Below are positions 15,438 to 25,204 of a stretch of DNA of 64,000 bases, one piece after another. Origin of the DNA: JAWMQL01 sp033283165 (GTDB taxonomy: Bacteria > Pseudomonadota > Gammaproteobacteria > Pseudomonadales > Halieaceae). Location of the stretch: positions 1,088,344-1,152,343 of the forward strand of contig JAWMQL010000001.1 in the NCBI GenBank assembly GCA_033283165.1, in the 5' to 3' direction. The position numbers and the translations under genes were made by a program. Positions within the stretch are counted from its first letter, which is position 1. Each line of letters opens with the position of its first letter. The notes beneath the pieces are model-generated. The model saw only the letters and a program-made list of their open reading frames with translations, was not told the origin of the DNA and made no database searches.

Positions 15438-18400
15438 ATGCGCACGTTTCTCACAGTCATCACAGGAATCATTCTGATTCTGGCGCTCGCTGTTGGAAGC
15501 CTCTTTTTCGTCAGTCAGGACACGCTGGTTCAGCTGATCCAGAGTGGCGTGCGGGGCTTCGCCGGGCTGCAACTGGAACTGAAAGAACCGGTGATCGACT
15601 TGCGCCAGGGATACGTTTCCGCGGAAGAGCTGCACCTGCGGCATCCCGGGGAGACGGGCCCGCCCCTGATCTCGGTTCTGGGATTGAGCGCCACCACTGA
15701 TTTCAGCGACCTGTTATCGGGCAACCTGGTGGACACCCGCGGTGAGGCCGGGGCCCTGATCATCTATGTGTCAGCTAAAGACTCGACTGAGGACCCCTCC
15801 CCCGCGGCCTGGTTGCAGCACCTGACCTGGCTGCCCGACACCCTCACTATCGGGACGGTGCACCTGGTAAACAACGCCGCCGAGGAGCTGTTTATCTTTC
15901 CCCTCAAGGGTTTCAATGGCCAGCGCCTGGGCGGACAGACCTTCCAGGCCACGGCCGACGCCGACTGGGACGGTGAACCCCTGCACGCCACCGTGAACCT
16001 GCACGCGGTACGGGATATGCTGATTTATACCGGCATTGATATACAGGCCCGGCTGGAGGCCCCGCTCAGCAACAGTTCCGGCGAGATAGACGGTGAGGTT
16101 CGCGCCAGCGGGTCGGATTTCAGCTATGACTTCCGGATCAGGGCCGACTATGAGCATATATCGGATTTTATGCAGGCCATAGAAACCCGCTGGCAGTTGG
16201 AGGGCGCGCTCGGGTTGGAGGCCCGTATGCAGGGCGACGGCGACGGATTCCGTTTGAGTGACGCGCAGTTTGAGCTGGATAACCTGCCGGAGTACCGGTT
16301 TACCGCCAACGGGGAGCTCACCTATCGCGGCGATGGTGAAGGCGACATTGCCATCGTTGCCACGGGTGACGTGGCACACGTCGAACGGCTCATGGACTGG
16401 CTGGACCTGGACCTGTCGGGGCTGGGCCGGGCGGACGCCGAGATTACCCTGTCCGGTGCCCTGTCAGCGCCCGATATCCCGCGCTTCGTACTCCATACCC
16501 AGGAGGAAGCCGGGCTGGCACTGGACATCGAGGGCAGCATTTACCAGGACCCGGAGCGCGGTGGCACCAACGATGATCAGGTCCTGATACGGGCCTCCGC
16601 TCCCAACCTGGCCGCACTGCAGCGCTGGACCGGGGATCTCGGCCTGGAACCCGGTCCCTGGCGTGCCGCGGGTCGCTTACGGCGTGCGGAGGGCAAATTG
16701 CACCTGGACCAGATCGAGGCAGAGATCGGCAAAGCCGATGAAGTCCTGTTGACCGCCACCGGCGTTATCGATGACCTGGGTCCCATCGGCAAACAGGGAA
16801 TAAAGGGCCTGTCAGGTATCGCCCTGGATCTGGTCGCGGACATCCCGGACTCTGCGGCCCTTGGCAGGCTGATCGAGGTAAAGCTCCCGGCCTACCAGGC
16901 CCTGCGTGGCACTGTCAGTCTGGGTGGCGACTGGCCTGAGCTCACCCTGGACACGGGCCGTTTGACGATTGACTCCAGCGACCTGCAGTCGGTCGTCAGC
17001 GACATCAGCGCCCGCTTGACCCCCGGGGATAAACCCTTGTTAAAAGACCTGCGCGGACAGCTGCAACTCGCACTCAGCGACACCTCCGCCCTGTCCCTGT
17101 TTGTCGAGCGCGAGGTTATATCACTGGGGGCAGTGAATTTGACCGCCGATCTCGTCCAGCGAGATCGGGCCGTTGGTCTGCAACGGATTGATGCGGGGAT
17201 CAGTGGCGATGACGTCACGCTGCAACTGCGCGGGTCCGTGGGCGATGTGGTTGAGTTGGACGATATCGCCCTGCGCGGGCATTTCGCGGGAATCGGGGTA
17301 CACGAACTCCTGCTCACCTACCTGGAAGGGTTCGATTACCAGAAGTCGCTGGGCACTCTCCAGGGGAAGTTCCGGCTGCAAGGCAGCCCGCGGCAATTGG
17401 ACGTCACCGAGCTGGAGGTCAGGACCGTAAACTCCCCTATCCTGGCGGCGTCACTGGCGGGTAACATCACGAAGATCGGTTCGGCGCCGGCCGCCGACCT
17501 GTCGGGAAGCTACGCGGTCAAGGATAGCGCGCTGCTGGAGCAGTTGACGGGACTTCGCCTGAAGCCGGTCAAGGGAAAATTCCAGGCGGATTCCAGGCCG
17601 GGCCATGTAAAGCTGAAAGCAGATGCGACCGCAGGCAGTTCCACATTACTCGGGGATGCAGACCTGGCCTTTACCGATGGCGATGTCAGCGCGGCGGAAC
17701 TGCGCCTGAGCTCGCCCAGCCTGGTGCTGGAAGATCTCGGCTTGCAGGTTGAAGACAGTGACGCGGAACAATATGTGCCTGCCGACCAGTTGGAACCCCT
17801 CGCGGACATCGACCTGCGTGAAAGGCTGCTGCTGCGCTCGCCGTCCTACCCAACGGATATCCGTATCGAGTTTGACAAGGTCAGCGGTGAGAATACTGCC
17901 TTCAGCGGCATGAGTATTCACGTCACCGGCGAGAACAACCGTTATACCCTGCGCGACCTCACGATCAGCTACGGTGAAGCCGCCGCCGAGGTTCGGGGCA
18001 TCATCGACCTGAACCCGGACCCCATCGGCATCAGTTTGGCGGGACGTGGTATCCGGATTCCCACTTTCGAGTTAACACGGGACCTCGGTTTTGACGCCCA
18101 GGTGGCGGGGACCCTCTCCTTCCGTGGCGGCCTCAGCACCCGTGGGGAAAAAAGGGAAGATATGCTGGGCAATTTGGAGGGCAGTCTCGCCCTGGCACTG
18201 GAGGACGCGGTGATCGAGGGCGCCGCCTACGATGTGCTGGCGACGGACTTCCTGGCCTGGTTCTATTCCGGCGCGCTATTGGAAAAATCCACCCGCGTCG
18301 ACTGCACCATGGCCCGGTTCGACCTCGCAGGAGGCCGTGCCCGCTCAGACAGCCTCTATATCGAGACCCAGCAGATGGTCGCCACCGGGACCGCAAAGTT

Positions 18401-18656
18401 TAATCTGCTCGAACAAACCATGGACGTCGAGATCACGCCCAAATCCAAGTCCCGGACCGTGCAGATACCCTCCAAGGTCGGGCTCAAGGGCAGTTTCGAC
18501 AAGCCGGTCCCGACTATTTCGCCCATCGCCAAGGCCGCAGACCTGTCGACCGAGGTGATGTTACTGGTACCCAACCTGGCTTTGAAACTGTTCGGCGAAC
18601 TCGACCCGAAGAAAAAGTCCGTCACCCCCTGCCTGGCCCGCGCCGAGCGCCTGTAG
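15438..18656 (+). CDS. AsmA-like large envelope protein
   Basis: A 1072-residue protein with one N-terminal membrane anchor (LTVITGIILILALAVGSLFF) and a long beta-rich periplasmic part. The C-terminal AsmA-type section includes RGGLSTRGEKREDMLGNLEGS, ATDFLAWF, STRVDCTMARFDLAGGRARS and GTAKFNLLEQTMDVEITPKS (read as separate segments). The family, which includes AsmA, TamB and YhdP, spans the periplasm and is thought to carry or regulate phospholipids between membranes. It ends LVPNLALKLFGELDPKKKSV with a late Cys (PCLAR) as in many relatives. The ATG at 15438 has a weak ribosome site. It is followed 63 bp later by a transporter gene on the same strand. Confidence 0.85.
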   Translation: MRTFLTVITGIILILALAVGSLFFVSQDTLVQLIQSGVRGFAGLQLELKEPVIDLRQGYVSAEELHLRHPGETGPPLISVLGLSATTDFSDLLSGNLVDTRGEAGALIIYVSAKDSTEDPSPAAWLQHLTWLPDTLTIGTVHLVNNAAEELFIFPLKGFNGQRLGGQTFQATADADWDGEPLHATVNLHAVRDMLIYTGIDIQARLEAPLSNSSGEIDGEVRASGSDFSYDFRIRADYEHISDFMQAIETRWQLEGALGLEARMQGDGDGFRLSDAQFELDNLPEYRFTANGELTYRGDGEGDIAIVATGDVAHVERLMDWLDLDLSGLGRADAEITLSGALSAPDIPRFVLHTQEEAGLALDIEGSIYQDPERGGTNDDQVLIRASAPNLAALQRWTGDLGLEPGPWRAAGRLRRAEGKLHLDQIEAEIGKADEVLLTATGVIDDLGPIGKQGIKGLSGIALDLVADIPDSAALGRLIEVKLPAYQALRGTVSLGGDWPELTLDTGRLTIDSSDLQSVVSDISARLTPGDKPLLKDLRGQLQLALSDTSALSLFVEREVISLGAVNLTADLVQRDRAVGLQRIDAGISGDDVTLQLRGSVGDVVELDDIALRGHFAGIGVHELLLTYLEGFDYQKSLGTLQGKFRLQGSPRQLDVTELEVRTVNSPILAASLAGNITKIGSAPAADLSGSYAVKDSALLEQLTGLRLKPVKGKFQADSRPGHVKLKADATAGSSTLLGDADLAFTDGDVSAAELRLSSPSLVLEDLGLQVEDSDAEQYVPADQLEPLADIDLRERLLLRSPSYPTDIRIEFDKVSGENTAFSGMSIHVTGENNRYTLRDLTISYGEAAAEVRGIIDLNPDPIGISLAGRGIRIPTFELTRDLGFDAQVAGTLSFRGGLSTRGEKREDMLGNLEGSLALALEDAVIEGAAYDVLATDFLAWFYSGALLEKSTRVDCTMARFDLAGGRARSDSLYIETQQMVATGTAKFNLLEQTMDVEITPKSKSRTVQIPSKVGLKGSFDKPVPTISPIAKAADLSTEVMLLVPNLALKLFGELDPKKKSVTPCLARAERL

Positions 18657-18719
18657 CAGCGGCACGCTGGCTTCGTGGTACACTTCGGGCCATCATAACA
18701 AGACACTCCGGACACAGAC

Positions 18720-20072
18720 ATGGCCCAGGCTCGCGGTGAGTTCAGCTCTCGGTTAGGTTTTATCATGGCAGCGGCGGGCAGCGCCGTGGGACTCGGAAAT
18801 ATCTGGGGCTTCCCGACCCAGGCAGCCTCCAACGGCGGTGCCGCCTTCCTGCTCATTTACCTCGTACTCGCCTTCACCCTCGCCTACCCCGCGCTGATGG
18901 CGGAGTTGATTATCGGGCGGCACGCGCATGCCAACGCGGTCAACGCCTTACGCCAGATATCGCCCAACCGGGCCTGGGCCGGCATCGGGACGGGTACCGG
19001 CATCGTGGGCTTCATCGTAGCCAGTCTGATTCTCAGCTTTTACGCCATCGTCGCCGGCTGGATGATCGCATTTTTCTTCGGCTCGATTGCTGAACTACTG
19101 GGCATGACGGCGCTGCACGACTGGCTGACCAGCTTCAGTATTGGCCGCAATCTCCTGTTCATGCTGCTGTTCATAGTCCTGACCGTAGGCATCATTTCCG
19201 AGGGCGTACACGACGGTATTGAACGCTGGTCGAGCCGCCTCATGCCCCTGCTGCTGGTATCACTGGTCCTGTTGGTGCTCTATGTCCTGACGCTGGACGG
19301 CGCCATGGACGGCCTGAAGGTGTACCTGTTGCCCGACTTCAGCCGCGCGCTGGCGCCCGGTCTGATCATCAAGGCCCTGGGGGCGGCGTTTTTCTCCCTG
19401 TCCCTGGGGGTCGGCACCATGCTGATTTATGGATCCTACATCAGCGACAAGGAGAACCTGCCGGTGGTGGGCGGCATGGTCACCGGGGTGGACATCTGCA
19501 TTGCGGTACTGGCGGGGTTTCTGGTGTTACCCGCGATGTACGTTGCCCTGCACAACGGGGTCGAAATATTTTCCGAAACGGGTACGCTGATTTCTGAAGA
19601 CACGCTGATTTTTACCGTGCTGCCCGCCCTGTTCGACACCATGGGCATCGCCGGGGTGCTGGTATCCATTACCTTCTTTTTCCTGATGACCATCGCGGCC
19701 CTGACTTCCTCGATATCCATGCTGGAGGTACCGGTCGCCTATACCATCGAAGAGCACGGCGTCAGCCGCAAGAAGGCCGTCATGGTGATCGGGGCGGCTA
19801 TCGCTATCGCCAGCACCGTTATCCTGCTCAATTTCAACGACCTGTTTGGCCTGGTGGTCGCCGTCACCACGCGCTACAGCCAGCCGCTGCTGGGCTTCAT
19901 GTTATGCGTTTTCGCCGGCTGGGTCTGGCACCGGGACACGCTGCTGCAGGAACTGCGGAAAAACAATCCCGAGGCGGAGCAGGGCCTGTTCTGGAAAATC
20001 TGGCCCGGCTACGTGCGTTTCGTCTGTCCCCTGATCATTCTGGCCATATTCATCCAACCACTGTTGGGATAA
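18720..20072 (+). CDS. Sodium-dependent transporter, NSS/SNF family
   Basis: A 450-residue membrane protein with the LeuT-like first-helix signature GSAVGLGNIWGFP (residues 20-32), where unwound TM1 binds sodium and substrate, followed by GGAAFLLIYLVLAF. About eleven to twelve hydrophobic segments can be counted, and SLSLGVGTMLIYGSYI corresponds to the TM6 unwound region. It should bring an amino acid or related amine into the cell with sodium. The exact substrate cannot be told from sequence. The next gene starts 36 bp later. Confidence 0.9.
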   Translation: MAQARGEFSSRLGFIMAAAGSAVGLGNIWGFPTQAASNGGAAFLLIYLVLAFTLAYPALMAELIIGRHAHANAVNALRQISPNRAWAGIGTGTGIVGFIVASLILSFYAIVAGWMIAFFFGSIAELLGMTALHDWLTSFSIGRNLLFMLLFIVLTVGIISEGVHDGIERWSSRLMPLLLVSLVLLVLYVLTLDGAMDGLKVYLLPDFSRALAPGLIIKALGAAFFSLSLGVGTMLIYGSYISDKENLPVVGGMVTGVDICIAVLAGFLVLPAMYVALHNGVEIFSETGTLISEDTLIFTVLPALFDTMGIAGVLVSITFFFLMTIAALTSSISMLEVPVAYTIEEHGVSRKKAVMVIGAAIAIASTVILLNFNDLFGLVVAVTTRYSQPLLGFMLCVFAGWVWHRDTLLQELRKNNPEAEQGLFWKIWPGYVRFVCPLIILAIFIQPLLG

Positions 20073-20107
20073 CGTAACTACTGCAGGTGAAATGAACAGC
20101 CGCGACT

Positions 20108-21088
20108 ATGAGCAATCCCCTTCCCAGCCCCGATGACGACACCCTGCCCCTGATGGGCATCGGCTCCTGTCTGGCCGGAAACGCCGTGCGATATAACGCC
20201 CAGACCAAGAGCCCGAATAACCATGTCCGAGAGATCGCCCGACACTTCCGCACCCGCGCCTTCTGTCCCGAGATGGGCATCGGCATGGGCGTACCGCGGG
20301 AACCGATTCACCTGGTCGGTACAGAGACCGACGCGGTGCGCGCGCTGGACGTGTCCAGTCACAGCCAGGACTTCACGGACAAATTGGCGGGTTATGCCGG
20401 CACCGTACTCGACGCCGCGCCAGAACTGTGTGGCTACATACTGGTCAAGGGCAGCCCGAGCTGTGGCTACGAGCGGGTCAAGCGCTACAGTGACAAGGGG
20501 CACTCCCTGGCCAGCGACGCCCGCGGCGTATTCGCTTCCGCGCTCGAAGCAGCAGATCCGCTGCTGCCGCTGGAGGATGACGGGCGCCTCAACGATCCCG
20601 GCCTGCGGGAAAGCTTCGTTACCCGGGCCTACGCCTACCACGAGTGGAAGCAGTTCAATAAGAAACCCCTGACCGCCGCGCGTATGGTGGAATTCCACAG
20701 CCGCTACAAGTATCTGGCGATGGCGCACCACGTGCCATCCTACAAGGCCCTGGGACGACTGGTCGCGGACGCGGGTAAAAGTGACCTGGCGTCACTCGCC
20801 CGGGACTATATCGTTACCCTGATGGCGGCACTTAAAAAGGTGGCGACGGTGCGCAGTCACAGCAACGTGCTGTTTCACCTGGCAGGTTACCTCAAGCGGG
20901 ATATCTCCGCGGAGGAACGCCAGCGCCTGAGGGACCTTATCGAACAGTACCGGCAGGGACAGGTGCCGCTCATTGTCCCGCTGACCATGCTGCGCCACCA
21001 CTTCGCCAACAGCCCGAACGCCTATATCGATCAGCAGGCCTTCCTGGAGCCCTTCCCCGACAGCCTGAAAATTCGCAACCTGGTCTAG
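20108..21088 (+). CDS. DUF523-DUF1722 fusion protein
   Basis: A 326-residue two-domain protein. Residues 14-160 are DUF523: GSCLAGNAVRYN, CPEMGIGMGVPREPI and ILVKGSPSCGYE carry the conserved cysteines that resemble those of the TudS 2-thiouracil desulphidases, which hold an iron-sulphur cluster. Residues about 200-320 are DUF1722 (YbgA-like), beginning at FHSRYKYLAMAHH and ending at HHFANSPNAYIDQQAFLEPF. The pair is often found near photolyase genes in gammaproteobacteria, as here (photolyase 2.7 kb downstream). A role in handling thiolated bases is inference. Its end overlaps the converging epimerase gene by 4 bp. Confidence 0.85.
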   Translation: MSNPLPSPDDDTLPLMGIGSCLAGNAVRYNAQTKSPNNHVREIARHFRTRAFCPEMGIGMGVPREPIHLVGTETDAVRALDVSSHSQDFTDKLAGYAGTVLDAAPELCGYILVKGSPSCGYERVKRYSDKGHSLASDARGVFASALEAADPLLPLEDDGRLNDPGLRESFVTRAYAYHEWKQFNKKPLTAARMVEFHSRYKYLAMAHHVPSYKALGRLVADAGKSDLASLARDYIVTLMAALKKVATVRSHSNVLFHLAGYLKRDISAEERQRLRDLIEQYRQGQVPLIVPLTMLRHHFANSPNAYIDQQAFLEPFPDSLKIRNLV

Positions 21089-21969
21089 TAGATGGCGGCC
21101 AGTGCCTGTTCCAGTTCCGGATAGCGGAACTCGAAACCGGCTTCCAGCAACGCCGTTGGAACCACCCGTTGGCCGTTGAGCAACAACTCGTCCGCCATCT
21201 CTCCCAGCAGCAGTCGTGCTACCGGTGCGGGCAACGACATCGGTGGCAGGGTATGAAAATGGTGCCGGAGTGCTACGGCAAACGCCTTCGCGGTCACCGG
21301 TTCGGGAGCGGTAAGATTGAAGGGCCCCGACAGGTCCTGCCGCTGCAGGAGAAAGCAAATTGCGGCGACGACATCATCGCGGTGAATCCAGCTGAACCAC
21401 TGTGACCCGCCGCCCATGTAGCTGGCGATCCCCAGGCGAAAAGACATGCTCATCTGCTCAAGGGCGCCGCCGCCATCATCGAGCACCACGCCCAGGCGCA
21501 GGGGGCAGACGCGCACCCCCAACTCCCCCGCCTGTTGCGCTGCCGTCTCCCAGCGCTGACACAAGCCCTGGGCATAGCCGCTGACGGCACTGGCGTTTTC
21601 ACTGAGTTCCTTGTCGCCCTGGTGGCCGTAGAATCCCACCGCACTGCCACTTAACAGCGTGGCCGGTGGTGAGTCCAGGCGCCGGAACAGGCCCAGCAGC
21701 GCCTCGGTGGTGCCCAGCCGGCTGTCCTCCATGCGCTGTCGATAGGTGCGTGTCCAGCGCTTGGCGGCCAGCGACTCCCCCGCCAGGTTGATCACCGCAT
21801 CCAGGGATTCGTCGCTGGCAACCTCGTCCAGGCTGCGAACATAGCGCAGGCCATCCTGTTCGGCGCGGGCTTGCCGGGACAGGATGGTGCAGTGGTGACC
21901 ATCCGCACGGAGTCTTGCCACCAGCGGCGTGCCGATAAAACCCGTGCCGCCGGTGAGCAAGAGATCCAT
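21085..21969 (-). CDS. TIGR01777-family NAD(P)-dependent epimerase (SDR, YfcH-like)
   Basis: A 294-residue extended SDR. LLTGGTGFIGTPLVARL at the N-terminus is the Rossmann motif; VINLAGESLAAKRW, LLSGSAVGFYGHQGDKEL (the Ser and Tyr positions) and SWIHRDDVVAAICFLL are hallmarks of the TIGR01777/SDR39U1 group. The C-terminal DUF1731 part is RVVPTALLEAGFEFRYPELEQAL. The physiological reaction of the family is not settled. It is located 4 bp after alanine dehydrogenase on the same strand and is probably co-transcribed with it. Confidence 0.9.
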   Translation of the reverse strand: MDLLLTGGTGFIGTPLVARLRADGHHCTILSRQARAEQDGLRYVRSLDEVASDESLDAVINLAGESLAAKRWTRTYRQRMEDSRLGTTEALLGLFRRLDSPPATLLSGSAVGFYGHQGDKELSENASAVSGYAQGLCQRWETAAQQAGELGVRVCPLRLGVVLDDGGGALEQMSMSFRLGIASYMGGGSQWFSWIHRDDVVAAICFLLQRQDLSGPFNLTAPEPVTAKAFAVALRHHFHTLPPMSLPAPVARLLLGEMADELLLNGQRVVPTALLEAGFEFRYPELEQALAAIY

Positions 21970-21973
21970 GGCC

Positions 21974-23095
21974 TTAGCGGGCGACCAGGGCAGCCATGGG
22001 CTCGAAGTACTCGTAGCCGTGTGACAGGGCCACCGCCTCGTAGGTCACCTTGCCGTCATGCACGTTGAGGCCGTTGCGCAGGTGCTCATCACGCGCCATT
22101 GCCTTTTGTACACCCTCATTGGCGATCATAATGCCATAGGGCAGGGTGGCATTGTTCAGGGCCATGGTAGAGGTCCGCGCGACGGCGCCCGGCATGTTGG
22201 CCACGCAGTAATGCACGACATCGTCAACCACGTAGGTGGGCTCGTCGTGGGTCGTCGGCCTGGAGGTTTCAAAGCAGCCGCCCTGGTCGATGGCCACGTC
22301 GACCACTACCGAACCGGGCTTCATCCTGGAAATAATGTCACGGGTGAGCAACTTGGGGGCGGAGGCGCCAGGAATCAGCACCGCGCCGATCACCAGGTCG
22401 GCCTTGAGTGCATACTCCTCGATCGCTGCCGCGGTGGAATACACCATACGGGCCCGTCCCTCAAAGTCGTTGTCCAACTGTCGCAGGCGCGGAATTGACC
22501 GGTCCAGAACCGTCACGTCCGCTTCCATTCCCACCGCCATGGCCGCCGCGTTGTAACCCACCACGCCGCCGCCGATTACCAGCACCTCCGCCGGCGCCAC
22601 GCCGGGTACGCCGCCCAGCAGCACGCCGCGACCGCCGGAGGCTTTCTCCAGGTGATGCGCGCCGGCCTGCACTGACATGCGCCCGGCCACTTCCGACATG
22701 GGCGCCAGCAGCGGCAGCGTACCGTCGGCGGCTGTTACGGTTTCATACGCGATGCAGGTGGCTCCGGATTCCACCAGCGCGCGGGTCTGGTCGGGATCGG
22801 GTGCCAGGTGCAGGTAGGTGTACAGAATCTGGCCGGGCGACAACATCCTGCACTCGTCGGGCTGGGGCTCCTTGACCTTTACGATCATCTCCGCGCGCTG
22901 GAAAATCTCCTCGGCAGTGGCGACGATTTCTGCACCGGCTGCCACGTACTGCTCGTCGTGGAAGCCGATGGAATCCCCGGCATCCTTCTGCACCATCACC
23001 TGGTGGCCGTTGTGGATAAACTCCCGCACAGACGCGGGAGTCAAGCCCACCCGGTATTCGTGGTTCTTGATTTCCTTGGGTACACCTACCAGCAT
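21974..23095 (-). CDS. ald: Alanine dehydrogenase
   Basis: A 373-residue enzyme that interconverts L-alanine and pyruvate plus ammonia with NAD. It begins MLVGVPKEIKNHEYRVGLTP, contains KVKEPQPDE and GQILYTYLHLAPD (substrate lysine and histidine regions) and the NAD motif GGGVVGYNAA, and ends near ANMPGAVARTSTMALNNATL, all as in Ald of bacilli and proteobacteria. The ATG at 23095 follows GAGG by 8 nt; upstream in-frame ATGs do not match the family start. It is divergent from an Lrp-type regulator gene, which probably senses alanine or leucine and controls it through the AT-rich gap between them. Confidence 0.95.
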   Translation of the reverse strand: MLVGVPKEIKNHEYRVGLTPASVREFIHNGHQVMVQKDAGDSIGFHDEQYVAAGAEIVATAEEIFQRAEMIVKVKEPQPDECRMLSPGQILYTYLHLAPDPDQTRALVESGATCIAYETVTAADGTLPLLAPMSEVAGRMSVQAGAHHLEKASGGRGVLLGGVPGVAPAEVLVIGGGVVGYNAAAMAVGMEADVTVLDRSIPRLRQLDNDFEGRARMVYSTAAAIEEYALKADLVIGAVLIPGASAPKLLTRDIISRMKPGSVVVDVAIDQGGCFETSRPTTHDEPTYVVDDVVHYCVANMPGAVARTSTMALNNATLPYGIMIANEGVQKAMARDEHLRNGLNVHDGKVTYEAVALSHGYEYFEPMAALVAR

Positions 23096-23230
23096 GTGAC
23101 GATCCTCCATCGTTATCAGGGTCACAGTGAAAACAGCAGCATAGCCCAAAATTTCCAGTTTATTTTCACTATTTTTTGCGCTATACAGGTGTTTTATTAT
23201 TTTAATCGCCATTTTTCAGGTGATTTAACT
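23096..23230. promoter_or_regulatory. Shared AT-rich promoter region of ald and lrp-like gene
   Basis: The 135-bp gap between the two divergent starts is much richer in A and T than its flanks, with runs such as CCAAAATTT, TTTATTTT and TTTTATTATTTTAAT around 23150-23210. Lrp-type proteins bind degenerate AT-rich sites of this sort. The precise operators cannot be fixed by eye. Confidence 0.45.
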
Positions 23231-23713
23231 ATGAAGGAACGAAAATCCGCCTCATTGAGCCGCATTGACCGCAAAATCCTGGGTATTCTGCAGCGAGACG
23301 GCCGCATCAGCTACGCCGAACTGGCACGACAGGTGGGGCTTTCCACCACCCCCTGCACCGAGCGGGTCCGCAAGCTGGAAAAGCAGGGGGTAATCCGTGG
23401 CTACCGCGCGTTACTCGAACCCGATTACCTGGACGCCGGGCTGGTGGTGTTCGTCCAGATCCGCCTCAGCCGTACCTCCCCCGCCAACTTCGACGAGTTC
23501 CGGGAAGCGGCCGAGGAGTTGGAGCAGATCCAGGAGTGTTACCTGGTATCGGGCAGTTTCGACTACCTGATCAAGGCCCGTGTTGCCGACATGGCGGCGT
23601 ACCGGGAATTCCTCGGCGACACCCTGCTCACCCTGCCCGGTGTGGAAGCCTCTACCAGCATCGTGGTGATGGAAACCGTCACGGAAACCCTATCTATCCC
23701 CATACCGCGCTGA
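23231..23713 (+). CDS. Lrp/AsnC-family transcriptional regulator
   Basis: A 160-residue regulator. The N-terminal winged helix runs from IDRKILGILQRDGRISYAEL through QVGLSTTPCTERVRKLEKQG, the usual Lrp recognition helix. The C-terminal RAM domain includes CYLVSGSFDYLIKARV and ends PGVEASTSIVVMETV. Members form octamers and respond to amino acids. The ATG at 23231 is the start that fits the family. Its position opposite ald suggests it controls alanine catabolism and itself. The photolyase gene follows 47 bp later. Confidence 0.92.
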   Translation: MKERKSASLSRIDRKILGILQRDGRISYAELARQVGLSTTPCTERVRKLEKQGVIRGYRALLEPDYLDAGLVVFVQIRLSRTSPANFDEFREAAEELEQIQECYLVSGSFDYLIKARVADMAAYREFLGDTLLTLPGVEASTSIVVMETVTETLSIPIPR

Positions 23714-23760
23714 TCGGCTCTCTAGGTGATCCCGCATCCGGCAGCAACCGTAACAAGGCC

Positions 23761-25191
23761 ATGAATTCTCCCGTCATTTACTGGTTCCGCCAGGACCTCA
23801 GGCTCGAAGACCTGCCTGCACTCGAAGCCGCAGCGACCGATTCGAAACTCATCCCGGTCTATATTCTCGACGATGACGCTGCGGGCGACTGGGCCCCCGG
23901 GGCGGCAAGTCGCTGGTGGTTGCACCGCAGCCTGGCAGCGCTGGCCGACGACATTGCAGAGCGGGGCGGCAAGCTCATTCTGCTCAAGGGCGACAGTGGC
24001 GATCACCTGGCGCGGCTGGCCGCACAGGCCGGGGCCGACACGGTCTACTGCAGCCGCCGCATCGAACCCTGGGCCCGTGAGCAGGAACGTGCCGTGGCTG
24101 AAACGCTCAGCGAACAGGGCGTCCGGTTACGGGTACACCCGGGGTCACTGCTGTTCGAACCCGAGGCGGTCGTGAAAGGTGACGGTGAACCCTACCAGGT
24201 TTTCACGCCCTACTGGCGCGCCTGTCGCAGCCAGCCCGAACCTCCCGCGCCGCGCCCGGCCCCCGATGACGTTGACTGGTATGAGTCTGGCCTGGACTCT
24301 GACTCACTGGATAAGTGGCAGCTGCTCCCGCAGCAACCGAACTGGGCGGCCTCCTGGGATGACTACTGGCAGCCCGGGGCCGAAGGCGCTGCGCAGAAGT
24401 TACATAGCTTCCTGTCCGGACCACTGGCTGACTACGCCGACGGCCGTGACCGACCGGCCAGCGACAGCACCAGTCGACTCTCCCCCCACCTGCAATTCGG
24501 TGAAATTTCACCGCGCACGGTCTGGCAGATGGCGCGGGAGGCGGAGCAGGATCCTGCTCTTTCAGGTCAGGCCGAAAAGTTTCTGTCCGAACTGGGCTGG
24601 CGTGAATTTTCCCACTACCTGCTCTGGCACTGGCCCGACCTGCCCCACGCCCCGTTCAAACCGGCATTCGAAAAATTCCCCTGGCAACAAAGCGATACCG
24701 CGCTGGCGGCGTGGCAGCAGGGCCGCACAGGCTACCCACTGGTGGACGCCGGCATGCGCGAGTTGTGGGCCACCGGCTACATGCACAACCGGGTGCGCAT
24801 GGTCACCGCCTCATTTCTCACCAAGCATCTACGCCTGCACTGGCGGCTCGGTGCCGACTGGTTCTGGGATACCCTGGTCGACGCCAGCCTGGCCAACAAC
24901 TCGGCCTCCTGGCAATGGGTGGCGGGCAGCGGCGCCGACGCGGCGCCCTACTTCCGCATTTTCAATCCGATCATCCAGGGTGAAAAGTTTGATCCCGATG
25001 GCGATTACGTGCGGCGCTGGGTACCGGAACTGAAGGACCTGCCGGACCGCTTCCTGAACCGGCCGTGGGAGGCTTCCCCCGAGGTACTGGAACAGGCCGG
25101 TGTTATACTGGGCGAGCAGTATCCGCAACCACTGGTGGAGCACAAGGCCGCCCGCGAAGCCGCGTTGGCCGCCTACGAAAGTATCCGCTGA
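23761..25191 (+). CDS. phrB: Deoxyribodipyrimidine photolyase
   Basis: A 476-residue class I CPD photolyase. The antenna-binding N-terminal domain begins with IYWFRQDLRLEDLPALEAA. The FAD-binding C-terminal domain shows STSRLSPHLQFGEISPRTVW, LSELGWREFSHYLLWH, YPLVDAGMRELWATGYMHNR and the strongly conserved NNSASWQWVAGSGADAAPYF. It repairs UV-induced pyrimidine dimers with light. The ATG at 23761 matches the family start; the longer upstream frame is not coding. The L-2-hydroxyglutarate oxidase gene starts 13 bp after it, so the two share a transcript. Confidence 0.95.
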   Translation: MNSPVIYWFRQDLRLEDLPALEAAATDSKLIPVYILDDDAAGDWAPGAASRWWLHRSLAALADDIAERGGKLILLKGDSGDHLARLAAQAGADTVYCSRRIEPWAREQERAVAETLSEQGVRLRVHPGSLLFEPEAVVKGDGEPYQVFTPYWRACRSQPEPPAPRPAPDDVDWYESGLDSDSLDKWQLLPQQPNWAASWDDYWQPGAEGAAQKLHSFLSGPLADYADGRDRPASDSTSRLSPHLQFGEISPRTVWQMAREAEQDPALSGQAEKFLSELGWREFSHYLLWHWPDLPHAPFKPAFEKFPWQQSDTALAAWQQGRTGYPLVDAGMRELWATGYMHNRVRMVTASFLTKHLRLHWRLGADWFWDTLVDASLANNSASWQWVAGSGADAAPYFRIFNPIIQGEKFDPDGDYVRRWVPELKDLPDRFLNRPWEASPEVLEQAGVILGEQYPQPLVEHKAAREAALAAYESIR

Positions 25192-25204
25192 TACCGGAAT
25201 CCAC

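Noticed and set aside
15204..15644. Leftward frame covering tRNA-Leu
   Set aside because: It crosses the tRNA gene and the start of the AsmA-like gene; the peptide is a tRNA artefact.
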